DNA of 64,000 bases from Deltaproteobacteria bacterium (GTDB lineage: Bacteria; Desulfobacterota; Syntrophobacteria; Syntrophobacterales; Syntrophobacteraceae), in assembly GCA_012517315.1 (NCBI GenBank), contig JAAYVE010000009.1, positions 1 to 64,000 of the forward strand. The letters are read 5' to 3'. Made by a program: the position numbers and the translations under genes. Of the stretch, positions 45,019 through 54,066 are shown one piece after another (the stretch's first letter is position 1; every line of letters begins with the position of its first letter). The notes beneath the pieces are model-generated. The model ran no database searches, was not told the DNA's origin, and saw only the letters and a program-made list of their open reading frames with translations.

Positions 45019-45606
45019 CTAAGTTTTTTCCGTTTTTTCCAGCAGAGCGGCCACGATGACGTTGACCACTAGGTCCGGCCCTCCCTTTCTCTGGATCTTC
45101 TGAACATTGATCTCCTGGACCAGGATGGCCATTTCGAGATTCCGAAGGCGTTCCAGGAAGAAGTGCAACCCTTCCACGCTGGTCATGAAATTATAGCGCA
45201 GCGTCACCTCCTGATAGAGACCGTATTCCTTGCTAGCAAGCACCTGGTAGGTCTTGATATCCAGTTTGCTTTTGGGGTCGTCCTTGGAAGAAAGCAAATC
45301 CCCGAGGGATGCTGCCAGTTGGTAGGCGTCACTGCCGCGGAACAACTTCTTTTGAAGCTCCCTCAGCTCCACTTCCTGTTTCGTGAGGTTGTCCTTGATG
45401 CTCTGTGCTTGGTTCAGTTTCTCGTGGTACTTCTGCACCAGCTCTCTTTCCTGCTTGACCTTGGCTTCCAGTTCCTCTTTTTCGGTCAAGAGTGGTCGCA
45501 CCCACAAAAGGTGCAACAGGAGGAGGCACACGAAAGTTGCCCCGCCGGCGATCATTGCGGTGCGGTTTTTCCTGAGATCAGCTGCGGAAAGAGTGGGGAG
45601 TTTCAA
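45019..45606 (-). CDS. gspM: Type II secretion protein GspM-like (PilO-type)
   Basis: A 195-residue bitopic inner-membrane protein with one membrane helix (about 18-38, MIAGGATFVCLLLLHLLWV), a coiled-coil of about 60 residues, and a small ferredoxin-like periplasmic domain ending in EINVQKI. Sequence similarity is low as usual; identity rests on position after GspL and this layout. A TTG start is used, three bases after the gspL stop. Confidence 0.78.
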   Translation of the reverse strand: MKLPTLSAADLRKNRTAMIAGGATFVCLLLLHLLWVRPLLTEKEELEAKVKQERELVQKYHEKLNQAQSIKDNLTKQEVELRELQKKLFRGSDAYQLAASLGDLLSSKDDPKSKLDIKTYQVLASKEYGLYQEVTLRYNFMTSVEGLHFFLERLRNLEMAILVQEINVQKIQRKGGPDLVVNVIVAALLEKTEKT

Positions 45607-45609
45607 GGA

Positions 45610-47166
45610 CTACTGCTTTCCTGGAATCTGAACATTCATCTGTCCTTCGATGGAAACGGACCCCCTTCCCGTGGGAGATCCTTCAGGAGAGGGCATGCCT
45701 TCTTCAACGCCCTCTTCCTCAATCACCACCGGCGAGGAGGCTTCAGAGGTTGCGGCGATCGGTACACTGCTCAACTCCTCCCTGGGAACGGATTCGATGG
45801 CCTTGCTGAGCTTTCCCATGTCGATTTGAAGCTGCACGTTGAAACGTTCTTCGTCGGAGGTGGGATTTCGGGTCACGGGGGATGCAAAGCGCACGTCCGT
45901 GAATCCTTCCACCTTGGCCAATTCCGGCAGGTACTTGATCGCCGACTTGCTTTCGCCCCTCAGGATGAGCTGCCCCTTGCGCAGGGAGAGATAGTTGATC
46001 CAGGTGTCTTCCGGCGTGATTCGGGTGAGGAGGGTGAGAATTTCAAGAAGTGGATATCCTTCCGCGTGGAACTGGGACAGCGTTTTCTTGTCTTCCTGAA
46101 ACTTGTTCACTCGGGCCTGCAGCTGTTCGATGGGCTTCCACTGGGTTTCGAGCTGAGCCACCTGTTTCCTGAGAAGTCTGGATTGCTCTCTCAGGTTCCC
46201 GTAGGAATGCAGTTGCCAGACGACGAAGAGAGAATAGAAAACGATGATGGCCACAACCGGCCAGAGGGCCTTGGGTAACTGCCAGGGTTTCAGGAAGAGG
46301 GGGGTTTCGAAGGTCGTGATTTGATCCAGGTGCAGGAGGTGTTTCACCCACAGGGAAAGAGTCGGTTCCTGCAGGATTTCCAGTTCCACGGGGAGCCCCT
46401 GTTCCTTCCAATATTCCCAGACTCCTTGAGAAGCTTCCACATCGGAACAGAAAAGGCGCACAGTGCATGCCTTTTCGCCTGCTCCATTCCCGATTGCCCG
46501 GAGGTTCTCCAGAAACATTCGGGTATTGCCCGAGCCATTTAAACCGAGGACGAGAGAATCCAACAGCTGTCCGTTTATGTAGCGATTGATCTCCACATGA
46601 CGGCGGTCGATGATGCGGCCGAGGAATTCCACGGAGGGATTCTCGCCGGTATCGGCCGCAGGAGACGAAAATGCCCGGTAAGCCAATGCGGCAGGGACAA
46701 CGGCGAATGTCCGGAAAAGGCCCGCTCCCAGCGCCTGGTGAAATTTGTCAAGGAGAGTGTGCTGCAGGGCAAAGATGGGAACGGAGAGATGGTGGTCCAC
46801 ACTCACGGGGGGACCTGCGAAGTGCAATGTCTGCTCCGTCTCGTGGAAGACATTGTCCTGCCAGTCGAACGTGAGTGCCTCTTCCAATTGAGACTGGAGG
46901 GCCAGCGGGTAGTGCTCGCGGTGACAGGAGTAAAAGGACCTCGGAAGCAAAAGAAGCAGTGCGTTTGCCCGCTTATCCCTGGGTCTGATGTTCAGTCGTT
47001 GAAGAAACTCGAAGAGGTTTTCGCCCTGGCCGACCGCATGCACCTCGGTGCCGTCGATGCGCCACGTACGCCAGTGCCGACTGGCCCTGAGGATTTCCAC
47101 CCTGTGCTCTTCCGCATAAACGGCCACAAGGTGCCTGGGACGGTACGTGACAGAAGCCCGCAGCAT
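45610..47166 (-). CDS. gspL: Type II secretion protein GspL-like (PilM/PilN fusion type)
   Basis: A 518-residue inner-membrane assembly protein that links GspE to the periplasmic platform. Residues 1-285 are an actin-like cytoplasmic domain, then one membrane helix (about 315-335, ALWPVVAIIVFYSLFVVW), a coiled coil, and a PilN/GspL periplasmic domain with ITPEDTWINYLSLRKGQLIL. A negatively charged tail of about 60 residues is extra. ATG 47166 is favoured over GTG 47175 because AGAGGG then has proper spacing. Confidence 0.82.
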   Translation of the reverse strand: MLRASVTYRPRHLVAVYAEEHRVEILRASRHWRTWRIDGTEVHAVGQGENLFEFLQRLNIRPRDKRANALLLLLPRSFYSCHREHYPLALQSQLEEALTFDWQDNVFHETEQTLHFAGPPVSVDHHLSVPIFALQHTLLDKFHQALGAGLFRTFAVVPAALAYRAFSSPAADTGENPSVEFLGRIIDRRHVEINRYINGQLLDSLVLGLNGSGNTRMFLENLRAIGNGAGEKACTVRLFCSDVEASQGVWEYWKEQGLPVELEILQEPTLSLWVKHLLHLDQITTFETPLFLKPWQLPKALWPVVAIIVFYSLFVVWQLHSYGNLREQSRLLRKQVAQLETQWKPIEQLQARVNKFQEDKKTLSQFHAEGYPLLEILTLLTRITPEDTWINYLSLRKGQLILRGESKSAIKYLPELAKVEGFTDVRFASPVTRNPTSDEERFNVQLQIDMGKLSKAIESVPREELSSVPIAATSEASSPVVIEEEGVEEGMPSPEGSPTGRGSVSIEGQMNVQIPGKQ

Positions 47167-47193
47167 CAACGCCACCCTCTGATCGTCTTCAAA

Positions 47194-48111
47194 TCAAAAG
47201 ACCTTCCTGTAAAGAATCTCGTAGCCTTTATCGGCATCGCCAGCATATCTTACAATCAGGCAAATGACAACCGTGGGGGTGCCGGCGGCGCTTGTACCGC
47301 AAGAGTAAATGCGGTACAGTCCCCCCTTTTCCCATGTAATGATTCGCTCGGGCGGTTCTTCCCCTTTGTTCCTCTGGGGAAGACTGGTGTTTTTTCCGTG
47401 AACCGAGAGGAGATTGTAAAGAGAATCCCTGGCGGGAAGCAGTGGAATCCGCATTCCTAAGGCATTGTCTCCAGAGGACTCCTCGGTCCCCGTGCCATGA
47501 CCGTAGAGGAGTTGGGGGGTCACGCCGGGGACGAGGAGCAACTGGTCCAACGTCGTCAAGGGGCCGTCGAAAGGCACGTAACCCAAGCCGAGACGCTCAT
47601 AACGGTCCTTTTCCCCCCCCCTGAGCCTGGGAATGTCGTCCGTGTCTATGAAGTCTGCTATGCGATCCGCCAATTCCGCCGCGGCATCTTCCTCCAGTCC
47701 GGCTCGCACCAAAACCTCCTGCACCTGCTGGGGGGCGGCCTGATTGACGTTGACCTTGTCGCCTTCGGGTTCGATCAGGACCAAGGCTCTGCCGGTTTCA
47801 TAACCGACGAGGCGGGGCAGGCCATCGGGTTGCCAATTGAGTTCGGGAGGTTCGTCTCGATTGAGGGGGAGGGGCTGTCCCATGCGAGCAAGAGCCTCGT
47901 AGCAGCCTCCGATGGCGAGGTGGAGAGACTGGGAGCGTCGTATCTGATGGAGTTGTTCTTCACCCATGAGGCGGTTTTCCGTGCCGATTTGGAGGCCGAA
48001 CCACATGATCAGCATACTGACCCAGAGAACGGCGATGACGGCTACGCCATCTTCCCGAACGAGGCGGCTCCGCTTTCCTTTTGAGGCAGTGGGGGAGTTT
48101 CGGAGACCCAA
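47194..48111 (-). CDS. gspK: Type II secretion minor pseudopilin GspK
   Basis: A 305-residue pseudopilin that caps the periplasmic pilus. The prepilin cleavage site is EDG-VAVIAVLWV, with no Glu at +5, which is characteristic of GspK. A large alpha domain follows, including KVNVNQAAPQQVQEVL and LADRIADFIDTDDIPRL, and YVPFDGPLTTLDQLLLVPGVT. TTG start behind GGAGG, six bases past gspJ. Confidence 0.88.
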   Translation of the reverse strand: MGLRNSPTASKGKRSRLVREDGVAVIAVLWVSMLIMWFGLQIGTENRLMGEEQLHQIRRSQSLHLAIGGCYEALARMGQPLPLNRDEPPELNWQPDGLPRLVGYETGRALVLIEPEGDKVNVNQAAPQQVQEVLVRAGLEEDAAAELADRIADFIDTDDIPRLRGGEKDRYERLGLGYVPFDGPLTTLDQLLLVPGVTPQLLYGHGTGTEESSGDNALGMRIPLLPARDSLYNLLSVHGKNTSLPQRNKGEEPPERIITWEKGGLYRIYSCGTSAAGTPTVVICLIVRYAGDADKGYEILYRKVF

Positions 48112-48117
48112 GCCCTC

Positions 48118-48870
48118 TCACCTCCTTCTTCTTTCGCGCCTTCCCCGGGATCGGGGGCTATCCAGCCCGGACCCTCCTTTCGCCGGTCCTTCGAATTTCA
48201 CGGTGAAAAGGGAGTTGGGGTAGATGAGACATGAGGAGGCCGTGGGTGCTTCTATTTCGCTCCAGTTGATCATGACCGCTTTAGGAGGCGCTTCACCCTC
48301 CCAGGAATCGTTAAAAGTGTCCTTGTCTCCCCCAGAGTAAGCGAGGGCGAAATCCTCCATGTCGGAGGAGAAGAAGAGCGGCGGTCCTTTTCCATTGCCC
48401 GGGTTGAGTTGCTTCATTTCCTGGAATGTTTCCGGGTGGTGTGGATCGAAGGGGATTTCGGCGTAGTAAAGCTTCTTTTCTCTTGGAGAAAAAAAGTAGC
48501 GGGCAATGACCGGCACTCCCCCGGAGATGGCCCTGACGGACTGGTCCGTGGCCAGCGTGAGGCTGTGTTTCGTTCCCTCCATGAGCACGCTGTTCCGACC
48601 GTCGATGTTCACTTCTGTGGCGTTGAACTGCGCCAACTGCATCTTGAGGAGTTCGAGGATGCGGGGAGCGTTGAACGGTTTCTGATGTTGCTGCCTTTCC
48701 CAGACCCGGAGGCAAAAGCCCAGGGAAACGGCAAGAATTCCTATGATGAGAGTGGAAATGAATGTGGCGAGAACCAGTTCGAGCAACGTGAATCCCCTGG
48801 AATCCGAAAATGGGAATCCATCCTCGGCGCACGGTAACGGGGATATGCGGAGTGATTCGGCGACGCTCAA
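48118..48870 (-). CDS. gspJ: Type II secretion minor pseudopilin GspJ
   Basis: About 250 residues. The prepilin site SRG-FTLLELVLATF and hydrophobic helix lie near residue 25, followed by a beta-rich domain ending in a proline/arginine-rich tail. The start is unclear: the frame is open back to 49017 within gspI, but TTG 48870, four bases beyond the gspI stop with AAAGG upstream, is the most economical choice. Position between gspI and gspK supports GspJ. Confidence 0.82.
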   Translation of the reverse strand: MSVAESLRISPLPCAEDGFPFSDSRGFTLLELVLATFISTLIIGILAVSLGFCLRVWERQQHQKPFNAPRILELLKMQLAQFNATEVNIDGRNSVLMEGTKHSLTLATDQSVRAISGGVPVIARYFFSPREKKLYYAEIPFDPHHPETFQEMKQLNPGNGKGPPLFFSSDMEDFALAYSGGDKDTFNDSWEGEAPPKAVMINWSEIEAPTASSCLIYPNSLFTVKFEGPAKGGSGLDSPRSRGRRERRRR

Positions 48871-48874
48871 GGGA

Positions 48875-49282
48875 TCATAGCCTTTCCGACACGGGAACCA
48901 GAATGCTGAATTCCAGCAGTCTTCCCCGGCAGCGAAGAAGAACTCGGACCAATCGACCCGCCTTGGGGTTTCCCAATTCCGCAGGGTCGACCTCGGGTAC
49001 CGGGGTGACAAGGACATCCACGTTCACTGGATTCTTGGGATCGCCCACCTGGAGGGAAGCGTTTTCCAATATTTCAGGATCGAAGAGAATCTCCCTTGCG
49101 GCGGCTTCCAGGTAAGGCTGGATTTTTGCGGTTTCTTTGAGTCGTTGGGCGTATTGAAGAGAAACGGAAATGACTCCCATGACCGCACCAGCGATGAGGG
49201 TTCCCAAGGTGAGACTCACCATCACCTCCAGGAGAGTGAATCCTTTCGGCGACCGCTGGAGGGTGAGTAATAGCCGAATCAT
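48875..49282 (-). CDS. gspI: Type II secretion minor pseudopilin GspI
   Basis: A 135-residue pseudopilin with the leader MIRLLLTLQRSPKG, cleaved before FTLLEVMVSLTLG (Glu at +5), and a short globular domain. It overlaps gspH by four bases (ATGA). Length and position, between gspH and gspJ, fit GspI. Confidence 0.87.
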   Translation of the reverse strand: MIRLLLTLQRSPKGFTLLEVMVSLTLGTLIAGAVMGVISVSLQYAQRLKETAKIQPYLEAAAREILFDPEILENASLQVGDPKNPVNVDVLVTPVPEVDPAELGNPKAGRLVRVLLRCRGRLLEFSILVPVSERL

Positions 49283-49776
49283 GGCGCCGGCATTCTGGAA
49301 AGCTGGATGGAACCGGTTATGGGATGGATGGCGATGAGAAACGACCGCTGTTGATCGAACATGACCTGGATGTTGCTCCCGGAAAGGCTGCCATCCGGGT
49401 AGAACAAAACAATATGATCACCTGTCCACGGGTCCCTGTCCAAGTGGTCGGCATAAATGTCCACGTTGAGGGGAATGGGCTTCAGGGGAGGATCCTTGAG
49501 ATCGTAAAGCCGTTCGCCGCTGCGCAGTCGAAAAGCGACAATTTCACCCGAATTCATGGAAATGAGCCGCGCTCTCTTGAGCGTCTGGACGAACTCCTGG
49601 AGGAAGTCTCTATCCTCCATTCGCTTCCATCCCGCCCCAACCCGCGGAAGCAGCAAGCCCACAACAATGGATAGAATAATGAGAACGATGATGAGTTCCA
49701 GGAGGGAAAAGCCAGCGCCTCCCGTCCCATGTGCCGTCTTGGGCTGAATCGGATAAAGGTTTTGAGATGTCCCCAT
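49279..49776 (-). CDS. gspH: Type II secretion minor pseudopilin GspH
   Basis: A 165-residue pseudopilin. A 22-residue leader ends in GGAG, cut before FSLLELIIVLIILSIVVGLLLP. The globular part (QTLKRARLISMNSGEIVAF, FYPDGSLSGSNIQV) matches the GspH/FimT beta fold and not the major pseudopilin GspG. Its ATG overlaps the gspF stop by one base. Confidence 0.88.
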   Translation of the reverse strand: MGTSQNLYPIQPKTAHGTGGAGFSLLELIIVLIILSIVVGLLLPRVGAGWKRMEDRDFLQEFVQTLKRARLISMNSGEIVAFRLRSGERLYDLKDPPLKPIPLNVDIYADHLDRDPWTGDHIVLFYPDGSLSGSNIQVMFDQQRSFLIAIHPITGSIQLSRMPAP

Positions 49777-50963
49777 CAGAACTGAATTTCGTTGATGCCG
49801 AAAATTGCGCTGAACATGCTGATCACCATGATGCCGATGACCAGGGCCGTTAATATGATGACGAAGGGTTCCATGAGGGACAGAAGCCGCTGGAGGGTGC
49901 GCTGCACCTCCTTTTCAAAGAAATCCCCCAGTCCGATGAGTCCCTCCCCGAGATTGCCCTGTTCCTCCGCAATGCGCAGCATGGTTCCCATGCGTCCGGG
50001 GAAGACGCCGCTCGATCGGAAGAAATTGCTCATGGAATGCCCTATCTTGATCTCTCGGTGGAGGGGAGTCAGCGCTTCACGCAGAGCGGTATTCATGAGG
50101 ACTTCCTCTCCTAGGCTCAGCGCTTTGAGAAGTGGCACACCCGATTCCAACATCGTCCCCAGTGTCCTGCAGAAACGCGTCAGTTCGCTGTGGAGAACAA
50201 GATAGCTGGTTAGAGGCAACCGGAGAAGGAGGCGATCGATCCTGCCGCGTACCTTCGGTTGTTGGTAGAGAATGCGACCTCCCCAATAGAACAATCCCAG
50301 GAGGATGGGAACAATCCAACCGTACTCCTTCAGGAAAACCCCAATGTTCAAGAGGACCTGGGTGACGAAGGGGACTTCCTGGTGCAGGTCTTCAAAGATT
50401 TTTGCAAACTTGGGAATCACGTAAATGAGGAGGATGATCATGGAAATGCCGCTCACCGAAAGTAGGATCAAAGGGTAGATCATTGAGGAGATGAGCGTTT
50501 GTTTGAAAGTGCGCCGTTGCTCGAGGTATTGGGCGAGCCGCCTGAGAATGGGCGCCAGCGTGCCACTGGCTTCGCCCGCTCGAATCATGTGATCCGAAAG
50601 ATCTCCAAACACGTCTCGGTATTTGCCGATGGCACTGGAAAGGTCGCTTCCCCCTTGAACCTCTTCGAGCAAATCCTGTAGCACTCGCTGGAAGATCTTG
50701 TGGTTCTGGTTGGCGCTGATGAGAGCTAGGGCCCGGTCTACCGGAAGGCCGGCGAAAAACAGGTCGGAAAGGTCAAAGAAAAAGCGAATGATGTGTTCTT
50801 CGGGAACACGCCTCGGCCGCTTCCGCTTCACAGGCTTGATGGCGATGGGGAAAAGCCTGCTCGACTTGAGCTTCTTGGCCGCCTCGATTTCTGACATCGC
50901 TTCCATGATACCCCGGTGAGTTTCACCCTGGGCATCACGCGCCTGGTATTGAAAGTACGCCAT
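49776..50963 (-). CDS. gspF: Type II secretion inner-membrane platform protein GspF
   Basis: A 395-residue polytopic protein forming the base on which GspE acts. Two T2SSF domains are seen, the first with FFFDLSDLFFAGLPVDRAL and MIRAGEASGTL, the second with FCRTLGTMLESGVPLLKAL and LRIAEEQGNLGEGL, and three membrane helices, the last at the C-terminus (VIILTALVIGIMVISMFSAIFG). Full length. Confidence 0.94.
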   Translation of the reverse strand: MAYFQYQARDAQGETHRGIMEAMSEIEAAKKLKSSRLFPIAIKPVKRKRPRRVPEEHIIRFFFDLSDLFFAGLPVDRALALISANQNHKIFQRVLQDLLEEVQGGSDLSSAIGKYRDVFGDLSDHMIRAGEASGTLAPILRRLAQYLEQRRTFKQTLISSMIYPLILLSVSGISMIILLIYVIPKFAKIFEDLHQEVPFVTQVLLNIGVFLKEYGWIVPILLGLFYWGGRILYQQPKVRGRIDRLLLRLPLTSYLVLHSELTRFCRTLGTMLESGVPLLKALSLGEEVLMNTALREALTPLHREIKIGHSMSNFFRSSGVFPGRMGTMLRIAEEQGNLGEGLIGLGDFFEKEVQRTLQRLLSLMEPFVIILTALVIGIMVISMFSAIFGINEIQF

Positions 50964-51027
50964 GGAAAACCGGAACCTCTCGGTCGTTCGTCAAGTGAAG
51001 GAAGGCTCCGTGCGACGGGGGGAACCA

Positions 51028-51170
51028 ACCGATAGGCGAACGCCGGTTGCCTGGACGCCTCCTGAGGAGTGCGTCCACTTGAAAGTCCTTGACTGCTGCC
51101 CTGTCACCCACGGGAATATTCAATCTCACGGCTAAAAGGCCAAGTGTCAGTGATACCCCTCCGTCCTCGA
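51028..51170 (-). pseudogene. gspG: Probable remnant of gspG (major pseudopilin)
   Basis: In the 283 bases between gspE and gspF, where gspG is expected, minus-strand frames read R-R-G-I-T-D (like the cleavage site RG-FTL), then directly LGLLAV, then DRAAVKDFQ, then ALLRRRPGNRRSP. The last piece aligns with the normal ...F-E-V-A-L-x-x-x-R-x-D-N-G-R-Y-P segment. Most of the hydrophobic helix and several codons after it are deleted, the frame is broken, and the C-terminal half is not recognisable. Alignment was by eye. Confidence 0.5.
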
Positions 51171-51246
51171 ACGGAGTCTGATTCTGAGTTACGTGCCGAC
51201 CATCCGACAACGGCCGACTGAAGGCGTGTTGACTGCCGAAGTCCTC

Positions 51247-52965
51247 TCACTCGCTCCCTCCGGTCCAGGAGAGGCTGGTCACTCGAAGCACCTCGGAAAG
51301 GGTCGTGAGACCCTCCACCGCCTTCTGATAGCCGTGGTGGATGAGGGGGCGATATCCTTCCTTGGATGCCTCCTGGGAAATGATGCCTGCGCTCTTTCCC
51401 GCCACGATGGAAGAGCGCACGGCTTCGGTGATGGGCAGGATCTCAAAGATCGCCTGCCTTCCCCGATAGCCTGTGTTCCCGCAGCGGTCACAACCCTTTG
51501 GGTGGTAAAGGGTGAGAGGTGAGGGGACATTGGGGAGCACCTCGCTCAGCCGCTGCATGTCCACGTCCCTTGCGGCATAAGGTTCCCTGCAGACGGGGCA
51601 CAAGAGGCGCACGAGCCTCTGTGCGAGAATGGCCAGGAGCGAATCGGCCATGAGAAAAGACTCGATACCGATATCCCGGAGCCGCGTGATGGCGCCCGGA
51701 GCGTCATTGGTGTGGAGCGTGGAGAGAACCAGGTGTCCCGTCAAGGCCGATTCGATGGCGATGTCTGCCGTTTCCTTGTCGCGAATCTCACCGATGAGCA
51801 ATACGTCCGGATCCTGGCGAACGAGGTGGCGCAGGGCATTGGCGAAGGTCAGGTCGATCTGGGGTTTGACCTGGATCTGGTTGATTCCGCTGATCTGGTA
51901 CTCTACGGGGTCTTCGACGGTGAGAATTTTGCGAGTGACTTTGTTGAGCTTGCGAAGGACTCCGTAAAGGGTCGTCGTTTTGCCGGAACCTGTGGGACCC
52001 GTGACCAGCATCATGCCGTAAGGCCTCTCGATGAGATCCTCAATGTAACTCAGCTGAGCGGGTTCCATCCCGATGTTGTGGAGACTGTACTCCACCGATT
52101 CCTGGGCCAGGAGTCGCAGAACGATGCTTTCCCCGTAAATGGTGGGGACAGAGGACACCCGGATGTCCACGTCCCGGTTCCCGAACTTCAGTTTGATCTT
52201 GCCGTCCTGGGGAAGCCTGCGTTCAGCGATGTTGAGATTGGCCATCAGTTTGAGGCGACTGATGATGGCCGCCTGCATGGTTTTGGGGGGCTGATCCAGG
52301 TCGAAGAGAACACCGTCTACCCTGCACCGAACCTGAAAACTCCTCTCGAAAGGCTCAAAGTGGATGTCCGAGGCCCGCATGTCCAAGGCGCGCGAAATGA
52401 GCACATTGACCAGCCGAACGATGGGGGCTTCCTGTGCGAGCCCCTTGAGGAGTTCCAAGTCGTCCTCGAACAGATCGCCGGTCGCTCGACTGGGATCTCC
52501 ATTCCGCGAGAGCGCCTCGGCTTCTCTCGCTGCGGTCCCGTAGAGTCGGTCGATGGCGGTGCGGATTTCTTCCCTCAGACCCAGGCAAAGACTCAATTCC
52601 ATGTTGGAGAAATAGTTCTCGAGAATGTTGAGAATGGGGAGGTTGAGGGGATTGTTCACCACCACGCGGACCCGACCGCTTTCCACATGGATAGGCAGGA
52701 TCGCGTGCTTCCTGAGAAAGGGCATGGAAACCCCCTCCAGAAGAACGGGCTTTTCCGGGTAGTCCTCCCGGTTCAGAAGGGGAATCCCCAGATGAGAAGA
52801 CAATGCCTTGAGGATGCGGCTTTCGTCCGTAACCGCGATTTGCTCGAAGGCTTCCATGAGAGGAAGCCCCTCGGCAAAGTATGACTTCTGCAAGCGCCTG
52901 ACCTGGTCATCGGCCAGATTCAGTTCGTTTCGAAAGACTTCGAGCAGGGACTGGGAATTGAGCAT
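51247..52965 (-). CDS. gspE: Type II secretion ATPase GspE
   Basis: A 572-residue hexameric cytoplasmic ATPase. N-terminal N1/N2 domains lead to the core with GPTGSGKTTTLYG (Lys329), the Asp box EDPVEYQISGINQIQVK, Walker B VLLIGEIRDKETADIA and the His box GHLVLSTLHTNDA. A zinc module with two CxxC pairs (CPVC, CDRC) lies near residue 450. AAGGAGA is five bases before the ATG at 52965. It is the first gene of the minus-strand gsp run. Confidence 0.95.
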   Translation of the reverse strand: MLNSQSLLEVFRNELNLADDQVRRLQKSYFAEGLPLMEAFEQIAVTDESRILKALSSHLGIPLLNREDYPEKPVLLEGVSMPFLRKHAILPIHVESGRVRVVVNNPLNLPILNILENYFSNMELSLCLGLREEIRTAIDRLYGTAAREAEALSRNGDPSRATGDLFEDDLELLKGLAQEAPIVRLVNVLISRALDMRASDIHFEPFERSFQVRCRVDGVLFDLDQPPKTMQAAIISRLKLMANLNIAERRLPQDGKIKLKFGNRDVDIRVSSVPTIYGESIVLRLLAQESVEYSLHNIGMEPAQLSYIEDLIERPYGMMLVTGPTGSGKTTTLYGVLRKLNKVTRKILTVEDPVEYQISGINQIQVKPQIDLTFANALRHLVRQDPDVLLIGEIRDKETADIAIESALTGHLVLSTLHTNDAPGAITRLRDIGIESFLMADSLLAILAQRLVRLLCPVCREPYAARDVDMQRLSEVLPNVPSPLTLYHPKGCDRCGNTGYRGRQAIFEILPITEAVRSSIVAGKSAGIISQEASKEGYRPLIHHGYQKAVEGLTTLSEVLRVTSLSWTGGSE

Positions 52966-53079
52966 GATCTCTCCTTTTCGCTTCCCGCGCGCCATACCCT
53001 TATCAAATCCGGCCCAGAAAGTAAACGCGAGGCAAATGAAGTTTGATTTGGAATATTGCCCCGGGGCGGCTATAGTTCA

Positions 53080-53099
53080 CTGACGCAGTTTTGCGTCAG
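53080..53099. promoter_or_regulatory. Perfect inverted repeat between divergent gspE and gspC
   Basis: CTGACGCA (53080-53087) and TGCGTCAG (53092-53099) flank four bases. Lying between divergent genes of one system and without a T tract, it is a candidate operator rather than a terminator. Confidence 0.5.
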
Positions 53100-53138
53100 G
53101 CGGAGGGCTGCGCATGTTTCCATCGCCAGGCTGCTTTT

Positions 53139-53167
53139 TTGTGTGTGTACTTCATCAGAAAGATAAA
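53139..53167 (+). promoter_or_regulatory. Candidate promoter for gspC
   Basis: TTGTGT (53139-53144) and GATAAA (53162-53167) with a 17-base spacer, 80 bases before the gspC ATG. Moderate consensus match. Confidence 0.3.
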
Positions 53168-53247
53168 TCACATCGGTGTGGGGACCGGTCAGTGCTGGGA
53201 GAAACGGCACCGGTCGTTACCGGGAGCTTTTTCTTAAGGAGCATTTC

Positions 53248-53970
53248 ATGAGGGTTCTTGGAAAAGCCGCGTGCATGATCACCGTGGCCGGTTGGGCTCT
53301 CTGGGCTTTCATGGGGGTTGGTTTTCCCGCTTCTGGGCCTGTGATGGTGGAAAAGAACCTCTTTGCCCAGGATCGGAAACCGACCTCCTCCGAAACGGCG
53401 ACCGCCGCACCTCAGGCGAACAAGCCCGGTTTGAATCCGAAGGCCGTACAGTTGGACGGAGTGCTGATACAGGGGGAAACCAAGAAGGCCATTATCCGTT
53501 TCAAGGGCGCGGTGGCCGGGATGGAGAAAGACAAAAGCAGTCCCTTCTCCACAGTGCGGGAGGGGGAAAAAATCGGAGAATACCAGGTGGTGAAGATCGA
53601 ACCCAAGAGCATTTCCCTCGAAAAGGACGGGGAGACGATAGTCGTCAACCTTTTTGCGGAGGGTAAGGTCTCTCCTCCTGTCCCGCCGGTTCCCACGTCG
53701 CCGGCGATGGGACCGGGTCCTGGATCGCAGGGCACTCCTCAGCAAGGGCAGGTGGGGGGAGGGGCAATCCGTCCGCCCCGCACGCCTCGAGCGCCTCGAC
53801 CTTCAATGCCGCAGGGAGAGGCGGTTCCACCAGGGATGGGGGAGGTGGGAATGCTGGGCATGCCCCATGCGGGTGGATCCGTTCCGGAGGGAACCGTTCA
53901 GGAAGAGAGTCCCGGCGATGAAGAACTCACACCGGAGGAAGCACCTGCAATGGAGGAAGGCAATCAGTGA
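53248..53970 (+). CDS. gspC: Type II secretion protein GspC-like
   Basis: A 240-residue bitopic protein proposed to connect the inner-membrane platform to the secretin. A membrane helix (about 8-32) is followed by an HR/PilP-type beta domain (roughly 65-160: AVQLDGVLIQGETKKAIIRF, GEYQVVKIEPKSISLEKDG, IVVNLF) and then an 80-residue proline-, glycine- and methionine-rich tail ending in a negatively charged segment. No PDZ domain is present. AAGGAG precedes the ATG at 53248. Divergent from gspE. Confidence 0.75.
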   Translation: MRVLGKAACMITVAGWALWAFMGVGFPASGPVMVEKNLFAQDRKPTSSETATAAPQANKPGLNPKAVQLDGVLIQGETKKAIIRFKGAVAGMEKDKSSPFSTVREGEKIGEYQVVKIEPKSISLEKDGETIVVNLFAEGKVSPPVPPVPTSPAMGPGPGSQGTPQQGQVGGGAIRPPRTPRAPRPSMPQGEAVPPGMGEVGMLGMPHAGGSVPEGTVQEESPGDEELTPEEAPAMEEGNQ

Positions 53971-54066
53971 CGGGGCCGCGCCGGCGGACGGCCGTTTTGA
54001 TGGGTCATCCTCGCTCCTTACCCCTGGTTGTGGCCCTCCGTCGTCCCTGCCGGAAGGCCCCGTCCC

